From contig NC_054741.1 of assembly GCF_018143015.1 (NCBI RefSeq), positions 10,628,683 to 10,692,682 of the forward strand: a stretch of DNA of 64,000 nt, in the 5' to 3' direction. The stretch's first letter is position 1. Each line of letters starts with the position of its first letter. This stretch comes from Lytechinus variegatus (Eukaryota; Echinodermata; Echinoidea; Temnopleuroida; Toxopneustidae). The notes under the pieces are model-generated. The model worked only from the letters and a program-made list of their open reading frames with translations, had not been told where the DNA came from and did not search any database. The translations under genes and the position numbers were made by a program. Below, piece after piece: positions 37,201-48,196 of the stretch.

Positions 37201-40200
37201 TTCGCTATTTTGTTGCTGTTTTTGAAAAGGCTATAAAACAAAAATTTTGCTCAATGTGAAAGCAGTTAAGATGTTGAGGACATAAACTGTTAAAAAATGT
37301 TTTGTAGGATAAATTGTGCTTTTGCATGAAATTTTCTTAATAAAAATATCTTGTGAAATCATAATGTTAAATGATATTAATAAAGTATAATTCACATTGT
37401 TTGTTTAAAATGATCATTGTATGTTTGCTTTCTCAGACCAGAAAAATTCTCAGAGACAGACCCAGAGAAATCATCTGAGAAACCCCAAGAGGCCGTCCCA
37501 GAAGAAGCTCCAAAGACAGCCCCAAAGAAAGGCCCATTGCAGTCTCTGAAAAACAAAGTCCTCAACACCTTCAATAAAATGGCACCAAGACAACATCCAA
37601 GGTAACAATACACACAACCAGGGCCTGGGCCCCGTCTTACAAAGAGATGTGATTGATCTGATCAATCACAACTATGGACGGCCAGCAATGTCAACATCTA
37701 ATATGCATGATTGTTCAAAATATTTTCTACTTATGATTATATTCATACATTAATTGTTTTCTTGAAAATTGACTGAGCTTCTCTTTGTTTACAAAGGACA
37801 TTGTGCAAATTTTGTGTCAAAAAAATTATGACACTGATGGATTTCCATAGAGTAACGATTGATTGGATCAATCATAACTCTTTATAAGATGGGGCCCTGA
37901 TCTTACAAAGGATTGCAAGGATCCAATCAACCATGGAATGCTGTAACCCCAAGATCAAAGATACACATGTCTGTTCAAAATGATTTATAAACTGTATTCA
38001 TGCATGTGTCGTTGTCTTGACAATTTTAGCATGCTCCCGTTTGTTTACAATGAGAGATAGTGCAAGTTTCCTGTATGTAAAATGATAACATGGATTGACT
38101 TCCGTGTATTTGATTTTGATTGGATCAGTCACAACTCTTCATAAGACAGGCCTCTGTTTGTAAATTCAAAATAAAATATTTTGTATTTTAGACTTGATTA
38201 TATAAAAACCCTTTTCATACCCAGAAAGCGCTTAAACTTTGAGGATATGTTTTTCTCTAGCTTTCTGATATGTTCTTACCAAATTTGTAAAAACATGTTT
38301 TAAAGGGCTACTTTAAATAATAATGAAAACATTACTGAAAAGAAATAGGCCTATATGCCATGGCTGAAATATGACAAATTTGAATTGTAAAAGCTTAAAG
38401 AATTTAGTGACCACTGCTTTTGTACTATTAAAATATTGGATGATACTTGAGTATATTTCACATTACTGATCCTTTCATACCAAAGTTTTAGATGGGCTTT
38501 AATGGAACTATCCAATGTACCATTGGGCTTGCATAGATTTTATTATTTGTCTTCAATAGACCAGAGGTTGAGAAAGTCCCAGATAGAGCCCCCTTAGAGC
38601 CAGTGTCTTACAATGTACTCAACAGAATGAACAATAACAGGTCTAATACAATGGCAACACATCACAGGTGAGTGTTATTTAATTAAATTCTCGCTATTGA
38701 TAATAACCAAAGTTTTCGGATGCAGCACATGGCATTAATTTTCTATCCATTTTGTGCATAGAACTCAAAATTCTACTTGTGCAGTGATGTGTGACCAAAT
38801 AGCTTCCGATCTACCCTTACTGTAGGTAGCGCTAGTCTAGTTGCATCAAATTTTGCACCGCATTCTCTATCTCCTATAACATTTCAAGGGAATTTTCATT
38901 TTGAAATCATCACCACAACTGGTAATAATCTTTAAGCTGCCCCAGTGTATTTTTTACTTGTTAAACCTGACATGCTAGGGCAGTGTCTGAAAGCTGTGAA
39001 AATTACGGGGGGGGGGGGGGGGTTCAGCTTTGAATGAGGGGGTTTGTCATGTTTATTTTCCTTTTCTACTACAGACCAGAGGTCCCCCTACACCCACTGC
39101 CCAACAATGTGTTTAACAGAGAGAACAACAACAACAACAGCTGCAATACAAGGGCACCAATACAACGACTCAGGTGTGTCATGTAGTTCAATTCAATTTA
39201 TGATATATTCAATCTGTCAATCCCAAGCTTGAGAAACCTAGTGAGTGTGTCTGTGGAAACTGTATTATATTGAAATCAGAACATTGCTGTTCCATTCTGT
39301 TGATTGGTATTTCACAATTACCGTAGTCCTACTAAACAGCCAATCAAAAAGCTGAGATTTGGGAATCAACATCTTTCCTGACAAAAACCTTGCACAGTTT
39401 GTAAGTGTACAAAATGAATTGAGAAATGCACTGGTACTGCACATCTATAGGACAGCAAGCAAGCTACCTAGCACTTTGCCATACTTGGTGGTCCGTCTCC
39501 GCATAGCATCTATTGACCAAGAGTACCATATGGTGGAATGGCAATGGTGTGTTGTACACACAATAGCATGCAGCTTCAATTATTTACCCTGTCCCCTTTC
39601 CTTATTGGATATTAAAGCTCAAAGTAACAACAAGATTTTTATGTTTTATTTCATTTCATTCTTCAGAAATGTACTCCACAACTTCTCTGCAAGGGAACCA
39701 TCGCACCAGCTCAGGTAACAAAAAAATAACAAACCAGAACCCATCTTACATAGAGTATACAATAGATTCACATCAAACCCCAGTTGTGATTGGTCAAGAT
39801 TAATGTAAATAAGAGAAAGGAGTTTAGATCAGTCATGTTGAGAGAATTCTGACTTTAAGGGTGGTAAAACGAGCCCCCCAATGCACTTAGGAGATAATAG
39901 AATTGTGATAGTAATTGTATGGCACCGAATGACGATCCATCTCCAGTAAATGCTTCCAAACTGTACTTGAAATCACCCCATCGTAAAGTTACACTCAAGT
40001 TCAGGTGAATTTGCGTAAATCAACCTTCCAAAAGTTGAATATTTTAGAACAAACATATGTTACATACCTCTTCATATTTAAATTTAATTTTAAATTAAAT
40101 TTTCCAAAGTTGAAGAAATATCTGTGGTCACGAAAGATTTGATTCTCGCAAAGTTACCCATATTTTCATGCTGTTTTCATGTGTACAGTGATGGAAAAAT

Positions 40201-40348
40201 CCCAGTCGTGTTGATCGATCATTTTGATATTTTTTCTTTTAGGCCGCAGAGGGCGCCATTCACAACAATGGTAAACTACAATTACAACAGATACTACAGG
40301 CGGACGCCGATAGAAGAGATGCGGTATCGATTTTACAATCGATTTTAG
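28205..40348 (+). CDS. NYN/PIN-domain endoribonuclease, N4BP1/KHNYN/Regnase-like, 12 coding exons
   Basis: Likely a metal-dependent RNase. Exons: 28205-28535, 29114-29192, 30924-30993, 31630-31784, 32378-32608, 36298-36405, 36762-36854, 37437-37601, 38560-38667, 39075-39173, 39667-39714, 40243-40348. They join in frame to 530 codons plus TAG. The NYN domain spans about 199-355: PVVIDASNVAM (Asp205), FSCKGI, YDDR (Asp287, Asp288) and SNDNYRD (Asp306) supply the four acidic residues of the family's active site. Regnase proteins have a CCCH zinc finger after this domain; here none is seen, as in N4BP1 and KHNYN. Residues 12-16, 25-29 and 56-60 (YVVLD, IICLD, VTIIE) look like SUMO-interacting motifs. 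KRRR and KKRKR are candidate nuclear signals. Residues 357-530 are encoded by short phase 2-2 exons with repeated NVLN/NVFN motifs and a Tyr/Arg-rich end. The family is clear; substrate is unknown. Confidence 0.85.
28777..28837. repeat. perfect 61-bp palindrome
   Basis: Two 30-base arms, beginning GATTGCTCATTG and ending CAATGAGCAATC, are exact inverses around one G at 28807. It lies in intron 1 of the coding region of the NYN gene. A perfect palindrome of this length in diverged surroundings points to a recent origin. Confidence 0.95.
29193..30035. other. NYN intron, AT-rich
   Basis: Non-coding intron sequence. A patch at 29560-29830 is rich in degenerate 'aattgaatt' and 'ttaattca' words. 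No gene or clear transposon is seen. Confidence 0.4.
30036..30848. repeat. dispersed element, GGGTTAA end (copy 1)
   Basis: Starts in CCGGGGGGAGCC...CTCGACATTTTTCGCGATAA and ends 'tatatagggttaaa'. Both parts match the two outer parts of the nest at 32799-35948 (CGACATTTTTCACGATAA; 'tatttagggttaa'), and both have AAACAAAGAAATACATAA inside. The left terminus is not preserved. Non-coding. Confidence 0.65.
33737..34051. repeat. 315-bp foldback element, relative of 15097-15618
   Basis: The ends read CCCGGGGGGCCCACTTCCAT and ATGGAAGTGGTCCCCCCGG, with TGGATACCAG/TGGTATCCAC just inside. The inner phrases 'aatacttgttaag' and 'ccccatggtcg' match the element at 15097-15618. It is inserted inside the hAT relic. 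Confidence 0.75.
34748..34930 (+). pseudogene. hAT transposase BED-type zinc-finger fragment, broken
   Basis: Frame +: KKTKKWSQKYEIEYS, then FCAICSVDISV, a stop (TAG, 34874-34876), then QGGRDD and GSKRH. The order Cys-x-x-Cys, VDISV, GGRDD and a closing His matches the N-terminal zinc finger of hAT transposases (usually C-x-x-C...SVxHGGxxDxxxH). The stop replaces the residue before the conserved His-Gly-Gly region. No catalytic domain follows. Seen directly: the motif and the stop. Inferred: hAT origin, which agrees with the flanking ends and duplication. Confidence 0.6.
35975..36258 (+). mobile_element. tRNA-derived SINE
   Basis: A polymerase III promoter is visible: A box TGGCCCAGTGG (35987-35997) and B box GGTTCAATTCC (36031-36041), at the spacing of a tRNA gene. 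A non-tRNA body follows ('gagcgccttgagcacctaacaaggtgg') and an (ATT)n tail ends it. Its body recurs in decayed form at about 52255-52440. It is not a functional tRNA: no acceptor stem or anticodon loop can be folded with confidence. It ends about 40 bases before a NYN exon. Confidence 0.8.
36855..37436. other. NYN intron without recognised features
   Basis: Ordinary AT-rich intron between the last NYN-domain exon and the first repeated C-terminal exon. Nothing further is seen in it. Confidence 0.5.
37628..38152. repeat. two adjacent MITEs with GGGCCCCGTCTTACAAAGAG-type ends
   Basis: 37628-37898 starts GGGCCCCGTCTTACAAAGAG and ends CTCTTTATAAGATGGGGCCC. A diverged second copy runs from about 37892 to 38152, with inner 'attggatcagtcacaact'. 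Both contain a 'gattggatcaatca' inverted pair. They share an intron of the NYN gene. Confidence 0.7.
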
Positions 40349-40425
40349 GGAACTATCTCTGAAGCTTTCTTTTATCTTCTGTCCCACTCAAACCTCTGAA
40401 GTAGCTGTGATGGAAAAGACTCTTC

Positions 40426-41110
40426 TTGAATGGACTTGCCTGGATCAGGTGATGACAGTGATTGGATAGGAATGGACTTGCCTGGATCAGTTGATTACCC
40501 TTGATGAGTAATTGGATTGAAATGGACTTGCCTGGATCAGTTGATTACCCTTAATGAGTAATTGGATTGAAATGGACTTGCCTGGATCAGTTGATTACCC
40601 TTGATGAGTGATTGGATTGAAATGGACTTGCCTGGATCAGTTGATTACCCTTGATGAGTAATTGGATTGAAATGGACTTGCCTGGATCAGTTGATTACCC
40701 TTGAAGAGTGATTGGATAGAAATGGACTTGCCTGGATCAGTTGATTACCCTTGATGAGTGATTGGATAGAAATGGACTTGCCTGGATCAGTTGATTACCC
40801 TTAATGAGTAATTGGATTGAAATGGACTTGCCTGGATCAGTTGATTACCCTTGATGAGTAATTGGATTGAAATGGACTTGCCAGGATCAGTTGATTACCC
40901 TTAATGAGTAATTGGATTGAAATGGACTTGCCTGGATCAGTTGATTACCCTTAATGAGTAATTGGATTGAAATGGACTTGACTGGATCAGTTGATTACCC
41001 TTAATGAGTAATTGGATTGAAATGGACTTGCCTGGATCAGTTGATTACCCTTGATGAGTAATTGGATTGAAATGGACTTACCTGGATCAGTTGATTATCC
41101 TTGATAAAAT
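40426..41110 (+). repeat. 50-bp minisatellite, about 14 units
   Basis: The unit is AATGGACTTGCCTGGATCAG followed by TTGATTACCCTTGATGAGTA and ATTGGATTGA. Thirteen units start every 50 bases from 40471 to 41071; a degenerate first unit lies at about 40428. Units differ at a few sites (TTGATGAGTA, TTAATGAGTA, TTGATGAGTG, TTGAAGAGTG). It begins 78 bases after the NYN stop codon and so probably lies in that gene's 3' UTR. Confidence 0.95.
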
Positions 41111-44100
41111 GTATTCTAGAGGAATGGATCTACCTTTGTCATGAGTCACTGATGGATACCAGAGATGGAACTGATTTTACAGTAATAGACTTATTTCCAA
41201 CTTTGGTAAAAACTCGGTACAAATGATGAAATTGATCCAAAAGTAATCTTCAGCCTGTGACCTTGGTAGTACAATATCAATACCAAAGATTTGACTATAT
41301 CATATATGTACTCGTAACAGTGCTGGAAGATATTATTTAGCAGTGGACTTGCCTGTATGATTGTCACAAGAGAGGATGAACGTGCCTATGTATTACATAT
41401 CCTGTATATAAAAATCGAAGATGAACATGCCTCTATTACATATATATTTATATATATGTATATATATATATTTTTTTTGACATGGATATGCTTTTGAAGG
41501 CATGGACTTGCCTATACTGTCATCACAAACAGAACAGGTGGGTGTTCTTAAAGTTGTTTTTAAAGTTTACTTGACTTTAGGCTTACCAGAAATTGTTCTT
41601 AGGTGTTAAGTCAGCTTCAGAGGGATACATCATTTAGCACAAGAAGGGGTGACAATCATATGTTAAGTCATTACAGCTTTATGAAACACCCACCAGGTAA
41701 TATAGGAATTATAAAAGAAAACACTTGTTGCTTTTATGCTTGATTGTTTTTTTGTAGGTTCATTTCTCATGCCAATACTTTGAAAAGAGACAAAAATAAT
41801 GATATAATAGTGGAGATTAAACATTTGTTCCATTTGTGAATGTTAAAAGAATGAGGTGAAGATCACATTCTCACCCTTTCTATTAATTGAAAAAGAAATA
41901 TGTTGATTTTTCAAAACCATTGCACATGTATGGGCATGTAACAACTCACAAGAATTGATGTACTTATTGGTTGAATTAAGGTTTGGCATTGACCCATTTT
42001 TGTTGGTGTTCAAGCAGTATTTATATCAGCACAGAAAGCCTTGCTAACGCTCTGATAGACTCGCATACCAAACATACTAGTAAACAAAAAATCATAAATA
42101 TTTTTGTGTGTGTATACTTAAGATATTATGTATGGTAGATTGACATTTTTTGAAGAAACAACTCAAATCTACTCAATGTTTTTTTTTTTTTCATTCTTGA
42201 AATAGGTAAAATAACTTGAAAATTGTAACCTGGGGTACATATCACTGTCCACCACTTATCTCAAAATAGGCTGTTGTAATTGATTCATTACTATTTTTAA
42301 ACTTCAAACATTCCTATTTTTGTTTGACCATTATTTGACAGACTGTATACCTACTTACAGACTAAATCATGCACTAAATCATTTTTCATTTTTCTCTGTT
42401 TGATTAGCATTCATTGGGATTATGGTTTGTATCTTATTGTATAAAATTATGCATCATTGAATTGAAAACAAAGCGGTTTTAGGGAATTTTTAATGCTGCA
42501 GTAAATAGTACTATGTCTGATTACATTGCCAAAAAAATATAAAAAGTCTGAAAGGTTTATAGAGGTGTTGCATGGTAATGGTATGTACAGTAAACCAGGG
42601 GGAAATGCTATTTACATTTACATATGTCCCTCATGTGTGGCTGTCATAAGTTAATGGAGGTATTTAAAGTTATAAAAACTATTTACCTATCTGTAATTCT
42701 ATTGAGCAGAATAAATGCCATATCAGTTTTATTATCAATCTTACTCATCACATTTAAATATACTAAATTGCATTTTGGTATTCACCCTCTTTTGGCTGAT
42801 AATCAACAAATTGATTTTTTCCTTCATTTCGATGTTTAATGACTTACATGTATTTCTATATACCTTCGTTTCCTAATATAGATCCTGAAAGTTTGTATTT
42901 CAGGTTTCAACTTTTTTTTTATGTTACTCTATATTACATTATGTGATAAACCTGTCATTGATATTATGTCATAGTATACATGTATCTTCCATAATCTGTA
43001 TATTATTAAAAGCCTTTATATCAACTGGTGCAAATAGTATCATGTAACCAAGCATATTCTAGTCTAGCTATGTCATCCTAAGTTATGTTATTGATCTACT
43101 TGTTTTTCTGTGTCAGATCTTTTGTTATTCAGTAAATTTACCACAATCAAGTTTTTTACCTCGACCATTTTGAATTGAATGAATCAAATATCATGGATTA
43201 TTATGGGACATCGCATCAGAAAATCCAAATGGTGTTTTGACTCCAATGATTCAATTAAGAAATAGCTATACCATGAACTATATTGATAACCAGTCTGTTT
43301 CTTTGATAGACTTCATGCTCATTTGCGCCATCTTGAGGCATATTGTATCAATAGTAATTCAATACAAAACCAATAAGGGTTTTTTTTTTTTTTCAAACAA
43401 GAATGCCTATCATGCTTCTAAATTAATCACATTCAAACATGTCTTAGTTGATTTGTGGAGTAATGGTAAGTCTGTAGCAGTATAATTACCAAATTGAATG
43501 AATCGTAAATCTATTTGGTTTGAGGTGCGGCTTCATTATTATTCTTTTTTCCTTTCCTTGATCATTTTAGTGATATATCTAAGCATGAGCCGACACAGGT
43601 ACCACGTATAACAGTGAACCTACTGAAGTAATTAGAGGAGCACCTGTCTGCAAAGACCATTGAGTTTTGTAACTCTTGTATTTCTCCCATTAAAACATGT
43701 ACTACAGAAACCTGTCTATAAAAATCTCTGGTTCATGAAAACTACTGTTCGTAAAAAGCACCTGAGTGGTCCAAAATAATTCAATTGCTTGCCTTCCCCC
43801 CCCAAAAAAAAATGGGGTCTTCCCACCAAGGTGGACAAGGTAGAGGATTACAATTTTCTATATCAGCATTATTTTCTGTTTGATAGATTGCTTTATATAA
43901 ACCTTGCTTTCGGTTTCAACACTTGTTCTTTGAAGGAGCATAGTTGACTTAAACATGTAGTTTGAAATGACTAGTGTTTTCTACAATGTATATTTCAATT
44001 GACTTTGAAGATCAGGCTAAGCAGAAAATCTTTTGATGGAGGTACATGTAAACGTATGATACACTCGGCCTTGTGGACCCTTCCCCAATAGCTTTATATG

Positions 44101-44694
44101 GGATTTGTGTGTGATAATAGCAGGCTATCTATTGCTTTGCTAAGTGAAAAGTATTGTAAATATGTAAATGCGTTGTGCTTTCAAGCTTCATATTGTCTAT
44201 GTTCAGCTGTCACCAGACATAGTTTATGATTATCTTGAAATATTACCATTCTTATTGGAATGAAAACTATCATATGTGTATGGTCTCTTTAATGTACACA
44301 GTTATGTCTATATAAATCGTTATAAAAGAGAAGTTTGAAATAGTTATGTAAGAGAGAAGAGAGATGTGCCTTAGTCCTGTGTGTTTTAGTGTCAAATGAA
44401 AGTTGGGTTGATGAGCTTTCCATTCAGGTAGAGTTGCGCTCAATATGTAGTGAACTCTAGCACAAAATGCACTTTTCATGCCGAGGATTAAAATATTAAA
44501 AGTAGACACCAACACTCATTTTATTCTTTTTCTCCTTCCTTCTTCCTTCCTACTTCTCTTCACTTGTATATAAAGAACTTTTCTGGTCTCCACTGAGAGG
44601 TCTCTGTAATAAGATTCCGCTACTAATGCATTATTCTTAAGAGGTACATCTAATTTGCATTCATTACATCATTACAAATAAGCAGAGGTTTAGA
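41111..44694 (+). other. probable long 3' UTR or intergenic DNA after the NYN gene
   Basis: AT-rich, no gene. Single diverged minisatellite units occur near 41340 and 41500. A small MITE lies at 41537-41694. Beyond that it has no clear repeat. Poly(A) signals at 44695 would fit a 4.3-kb 3' UTR, which is inference. Confidence 0.35.
41537..41694. repeat. 158-bp MITE with GGTGGGTGTT ends
   Basis: Ends GGTGGGTGTT and AACACCCACC. The right-hand phrase 'cagctttatgaaacacccacc' recurs inverted at the left of the element at 49936-50090, so both belong to one family. Confidence 0.7.
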
Positions 44695-44709
44695 AATAAA
44701 ATCTTTATT
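44695..44709. terminator. back-to-back poly(A) signals between convergent genes
   Basis: AATAAA on the plus strand (44695-44700) and AATAAA on the minus strand (TTTATT, 44704-44709) lie three bases apart between the convergent NYN and NAGPA genes. This would let both transcripts end in the same place. Use is inferred; there are other AATAAA words in the interval. Confidence 0.3.
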
Positions 44710-45969
44710 CACCCACGATCTTGGAATGTTCAAAATATTCAATATAATTATTGAAAAGAAAATCATTCTCAGAGAATTAGTACAGAAATACTCTTAAAAA
44801 TTTCCCCAGTAATAACAGTATACATGTACAAACAAAACACATTTTATGTGTATGTAAAATAAATCACAATAAATAATTAATAGTAATCCATGCCCAATAA
44901 ATTTCTGGTTACAAGTAAAATAACCAAAAATGTACACATGATATATAACCTTACTCAGCAATGTTGACAGCGAATCTGATCTTTAAAGTGAATATCTTAA
45001 ATGATTGCAAATTATGAGATGAATTAGAGAATTTAGTACTTACAGAATACAACAAAATAAAAATCAAGTCCTATAATGTTTTCATTATTACTGTCGGTGT
45101 AGCATTTCAGCTGTCATGGTCACAGATGGAAAACAATGGAGTAATGATAATATCTAGCATTCAGAGTGCGCCTTCTACCAAGATCCCTTTTCAGAGGCAC
45201 AGGTAAATATTACACAAAAGAGGGGGGGGGGTGTCATTTGAAATATGATGAGAATAGATATGTCTAAGGTTTGCTTTGAATGACTCTAGACGTGGCATTG
45301 CATATTGTTAAGTATAAAAGTATAAAGTCGGTTAAAGTCGTGAAAGCCATGAAATTGACAGGAAGTGAACAAAGTCAAATGTACAAGCAGTATACTAGTT
45401 CAGAGCATATCTCCTGTATCGACCAATCCTCTTATGATGAGATATATTCATTTCTGCAGTTCTTTATCAAATTACTTTTTAAAAAATCAACTACCTTTGT
45501 GCTTTATTGTTCATCCTGAATAACTCTTTATAGTTTAAAGCCTGTTTAATCACTTTGGTAAGTAATACAGGTCAGTAATACATTCCAATATTACAAAAGT
45601 GTAGTGGTCATTTGCTGTTTGTACTGCCATTATAATTCAAATTTGACATCTATTTTGTGATCCTTTGTGGTATACCAATTACGAGACTCCAAATTCAATC
45701 ATGAACAAAATCATAGAGATTTATCATATAGCATTTTACTTGAAATAATTGTCTATTATTGAAAACTGGCACCTACATGGATGTCAGGAAAAACTTGCCC
45801 TCATGATTATTGCTACAGTGGAAACAGGACTCGGCAGACAATCAAACTCAAGCCTTCAATGGTAGATATCACAATCATAGAAGGTCCTGATTGGTTTTAT
45901 GTTCAATTATATACTTTCACGCAAATATACCACCTGAATGCTCTTACTATTGATTATTTCAGAAACTTG
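44710..45969. other. intergenic or NAGPA 3' UTR, no gene seen
   Basis: AT-rich sequence with no recognisable coding region, RNA gene or repeat. The open frames at 45280-45519 and 45781-46008 show no domain and are likely chance. Confidence 0.4.
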
Positions 45970-45973
45970 TTAA

Positions 45974-46470
45974 AGGGAAAGTTCACCCTGAAAAAAACTT
46001 TGTTGTAAAAATAGCAGAAAAAATTAGTAAAAAATATTGGTGAAGGTTTGAGGAAAATCCGTTGGAAAGTAAGAAAGTTATTAGAGTTCAAAGTTTTGGA
46101 TTTGTGACATCATAAACGAGCAGCTGCCCCATGTGTTATGTAATATAAAATGCATGAATTTCAAATTTTTTATGGTTCCTGATGACTTAATTTTGTTTTC
46201 TATTCATGATTGGGTGTGAAATGATTTGTCTATTGATATATAAAAGGTACAGTGAAAACCATTTTCAATTTTCTGAGAAAATGACATTTGTTTGATTTTT
46301 TACCATTCGCTATGTATGAATGCTGCTCGCACATGACGTCACAAATCAAATAATTGAAATTCTAATAACTTTTAATTATTTGATGAATTTTTCTCAAACC
46401 TTCGGCAATATTTTTCATTAGTTTTTCTGCTATTTTTACAATAAACTTTGTGTCAGGGTGAACTTCCCCT
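45974..46470. mobile_element. 497-bp MITE with TTAA target duplication
   Basis: TTAA at 45970-45973 and 46471-46474 flanks ends AGGGAAAGTTCACCCTGA and TCAGGGTGAACTTCCCCTTT, which are near-inverse. Inside are inverted 'tagcagaaaaaattagtaaaaaatatt' phrases and 'gtgacatcataaacgagcagc'. TTAA duplications occur in piggyBac and Kolobok transposons; no transposase is present. Decayed relatives lie at about 51820-52200. Confidence 0.8.
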
Positions 46471-46474
46471 TTAA

Positions 46475-48190
46475 CATTCAAAATTAAGTGTGGGATATTG
46501 TTGGTAGTAATGGCTTGCAAATTTCATAATCAATGAAGGGATTCTTCAATGAAAATATTCAATATTTATCCAAGTTCTAATTAGTATTTCTCACATAAAT
46601 ACAACTGAATGTAAAAAGAAAAATAGACATTTATTGTAAATAGGCTATACTCAGAATGACAAAATATCCTTTTCAACAGGAATACATCACTAGAATAGGT
46701 TAAAAGAAAGTGCTGGAAATTTCACAATTATAATAATTTATCTTTTCATACACCAAATATACAGAAGTACTTTTAAATCCTTAATTAGACACAAGGAGTT
46801 GTGTTAAAAGATTACATCAATTGATCGCCAACATCACATTTAAGATCGCCTGTACTTAGAGCCATGAGAAAATTACTACACTTTTTTACCTTCTCTAGTC
46901 AAATTATACACAACTTTGAGTGAGATATGGGAACTCTTTCACATGTCCATCTTTGTAAGTTTGCATTTTGCATCCACAATACATATTAATAATAGGAATT
47001 CTCAAAAAAAAAGTGAATCAACTTTCGTAATCTTAGGCCATGATTTTTATCAATAGACAGAAATAATAAATTTCAAGAAGGTAATTAATCTATAGTTTTT
47101 CAAAAAATTATCAATTTGCAGAACTTCTAAATTTCAAGCAGGTAATTAATATCTGAAATTGGCAAAATTAACATCTCTGATGTTCACAAATTTTGTTTTA
47201 TCAATTGTCAGTTTCAAGAAGGTATAAATTAACATCAGAAATTGCCAAATTCGACATCTAGGAATCGATAAAAGTGAGTTTTATCAATGGTCAGAAATTA
47301 TGAATTTCAAGGTAACTAACATCTGAAATTGTCAAATTCCACAATTTTGATATGGATAAAAAATATTTTAATTGTCAGAAGTTATGACTTTCAAGAAGGT
47401 AATTAATCTCTGAAACTTTCAAATTCAACATCTTTGATGTTCACGATAAATTTGCTAATTAACAAAATCACAACATGGAAAAAAAAAGAAAAAAATTACG
47501 ATTACCTACCTAAGTCAAAAATGATTCCTGCTATTTTTTCATTAAAAAGATACATGTGCCTGTTCGCAAGGAGAGAATCTAATTTAGTTGATTCAAAAAT
47601 TGATACTGGCATGAAAGCGTTTAGAGTTAATTTTTTGTCTCTATCGTTGTCCAATAATCAAACAAATTCCATCCAAATATATATCCATGATACTTATTAC
47701 TTAAACATTAAGAAAAATCCAGAAAATACCAAAGTTAAACCATTTCCTCCTGACAAGGAATATCATAAAAGGAATGAATAAATACACAGCTTAAAACATC
47801 ACAATGCTAATAATACCGTAACCCAAAGTAGTCATGCAATAATATTGATTGCAAACACTGTATACAAAATGGTATAACCATTACCATAACTGATTAAAAC
47901 ATGATATAAAAAACAATATATACCTACACCATTTATATAAATCATTGCAAATAACAAACACATACACATTGCCAAAGTGACCAAATTTTGGGGCAAGCAT
48001 GCAAAATTAGATATGAAGAAAAATACACAATTGGAATTTCATAATGGAAGACTCAAATTCAACAAAGCATTTGCTCATAAGGGGAATCTATTTAGATGTC
48101 TCTAAGACTTCTGTTTGACCAACATTGTCTATTCCCTCAAAAGGTTACACAAAAGCAGAGCTTACAAGGAAAACAAGTGGAATGCCTCTG
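46475..48190. other. intergenic, AT-rich
   Basis: A run at 47040-47420 repeats a loose 'aatttcaagaaggtaattaa' and 'gaaattg(t)caaattc' theme about every 60-90 bases. The 115-codon open frame at 47434-47781 is Lys/Asn/Ile-rich with no family feature and is not called a gene. Confidence 0.45.
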
Positions 48191-48196
48191 GCCGTC

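Noticed and set aside
47434..47781. 115-codon open frame
   Set aside because: AT-rich composition (Lys, Asn, Ile), no recognisable family, no splice or promoter context.
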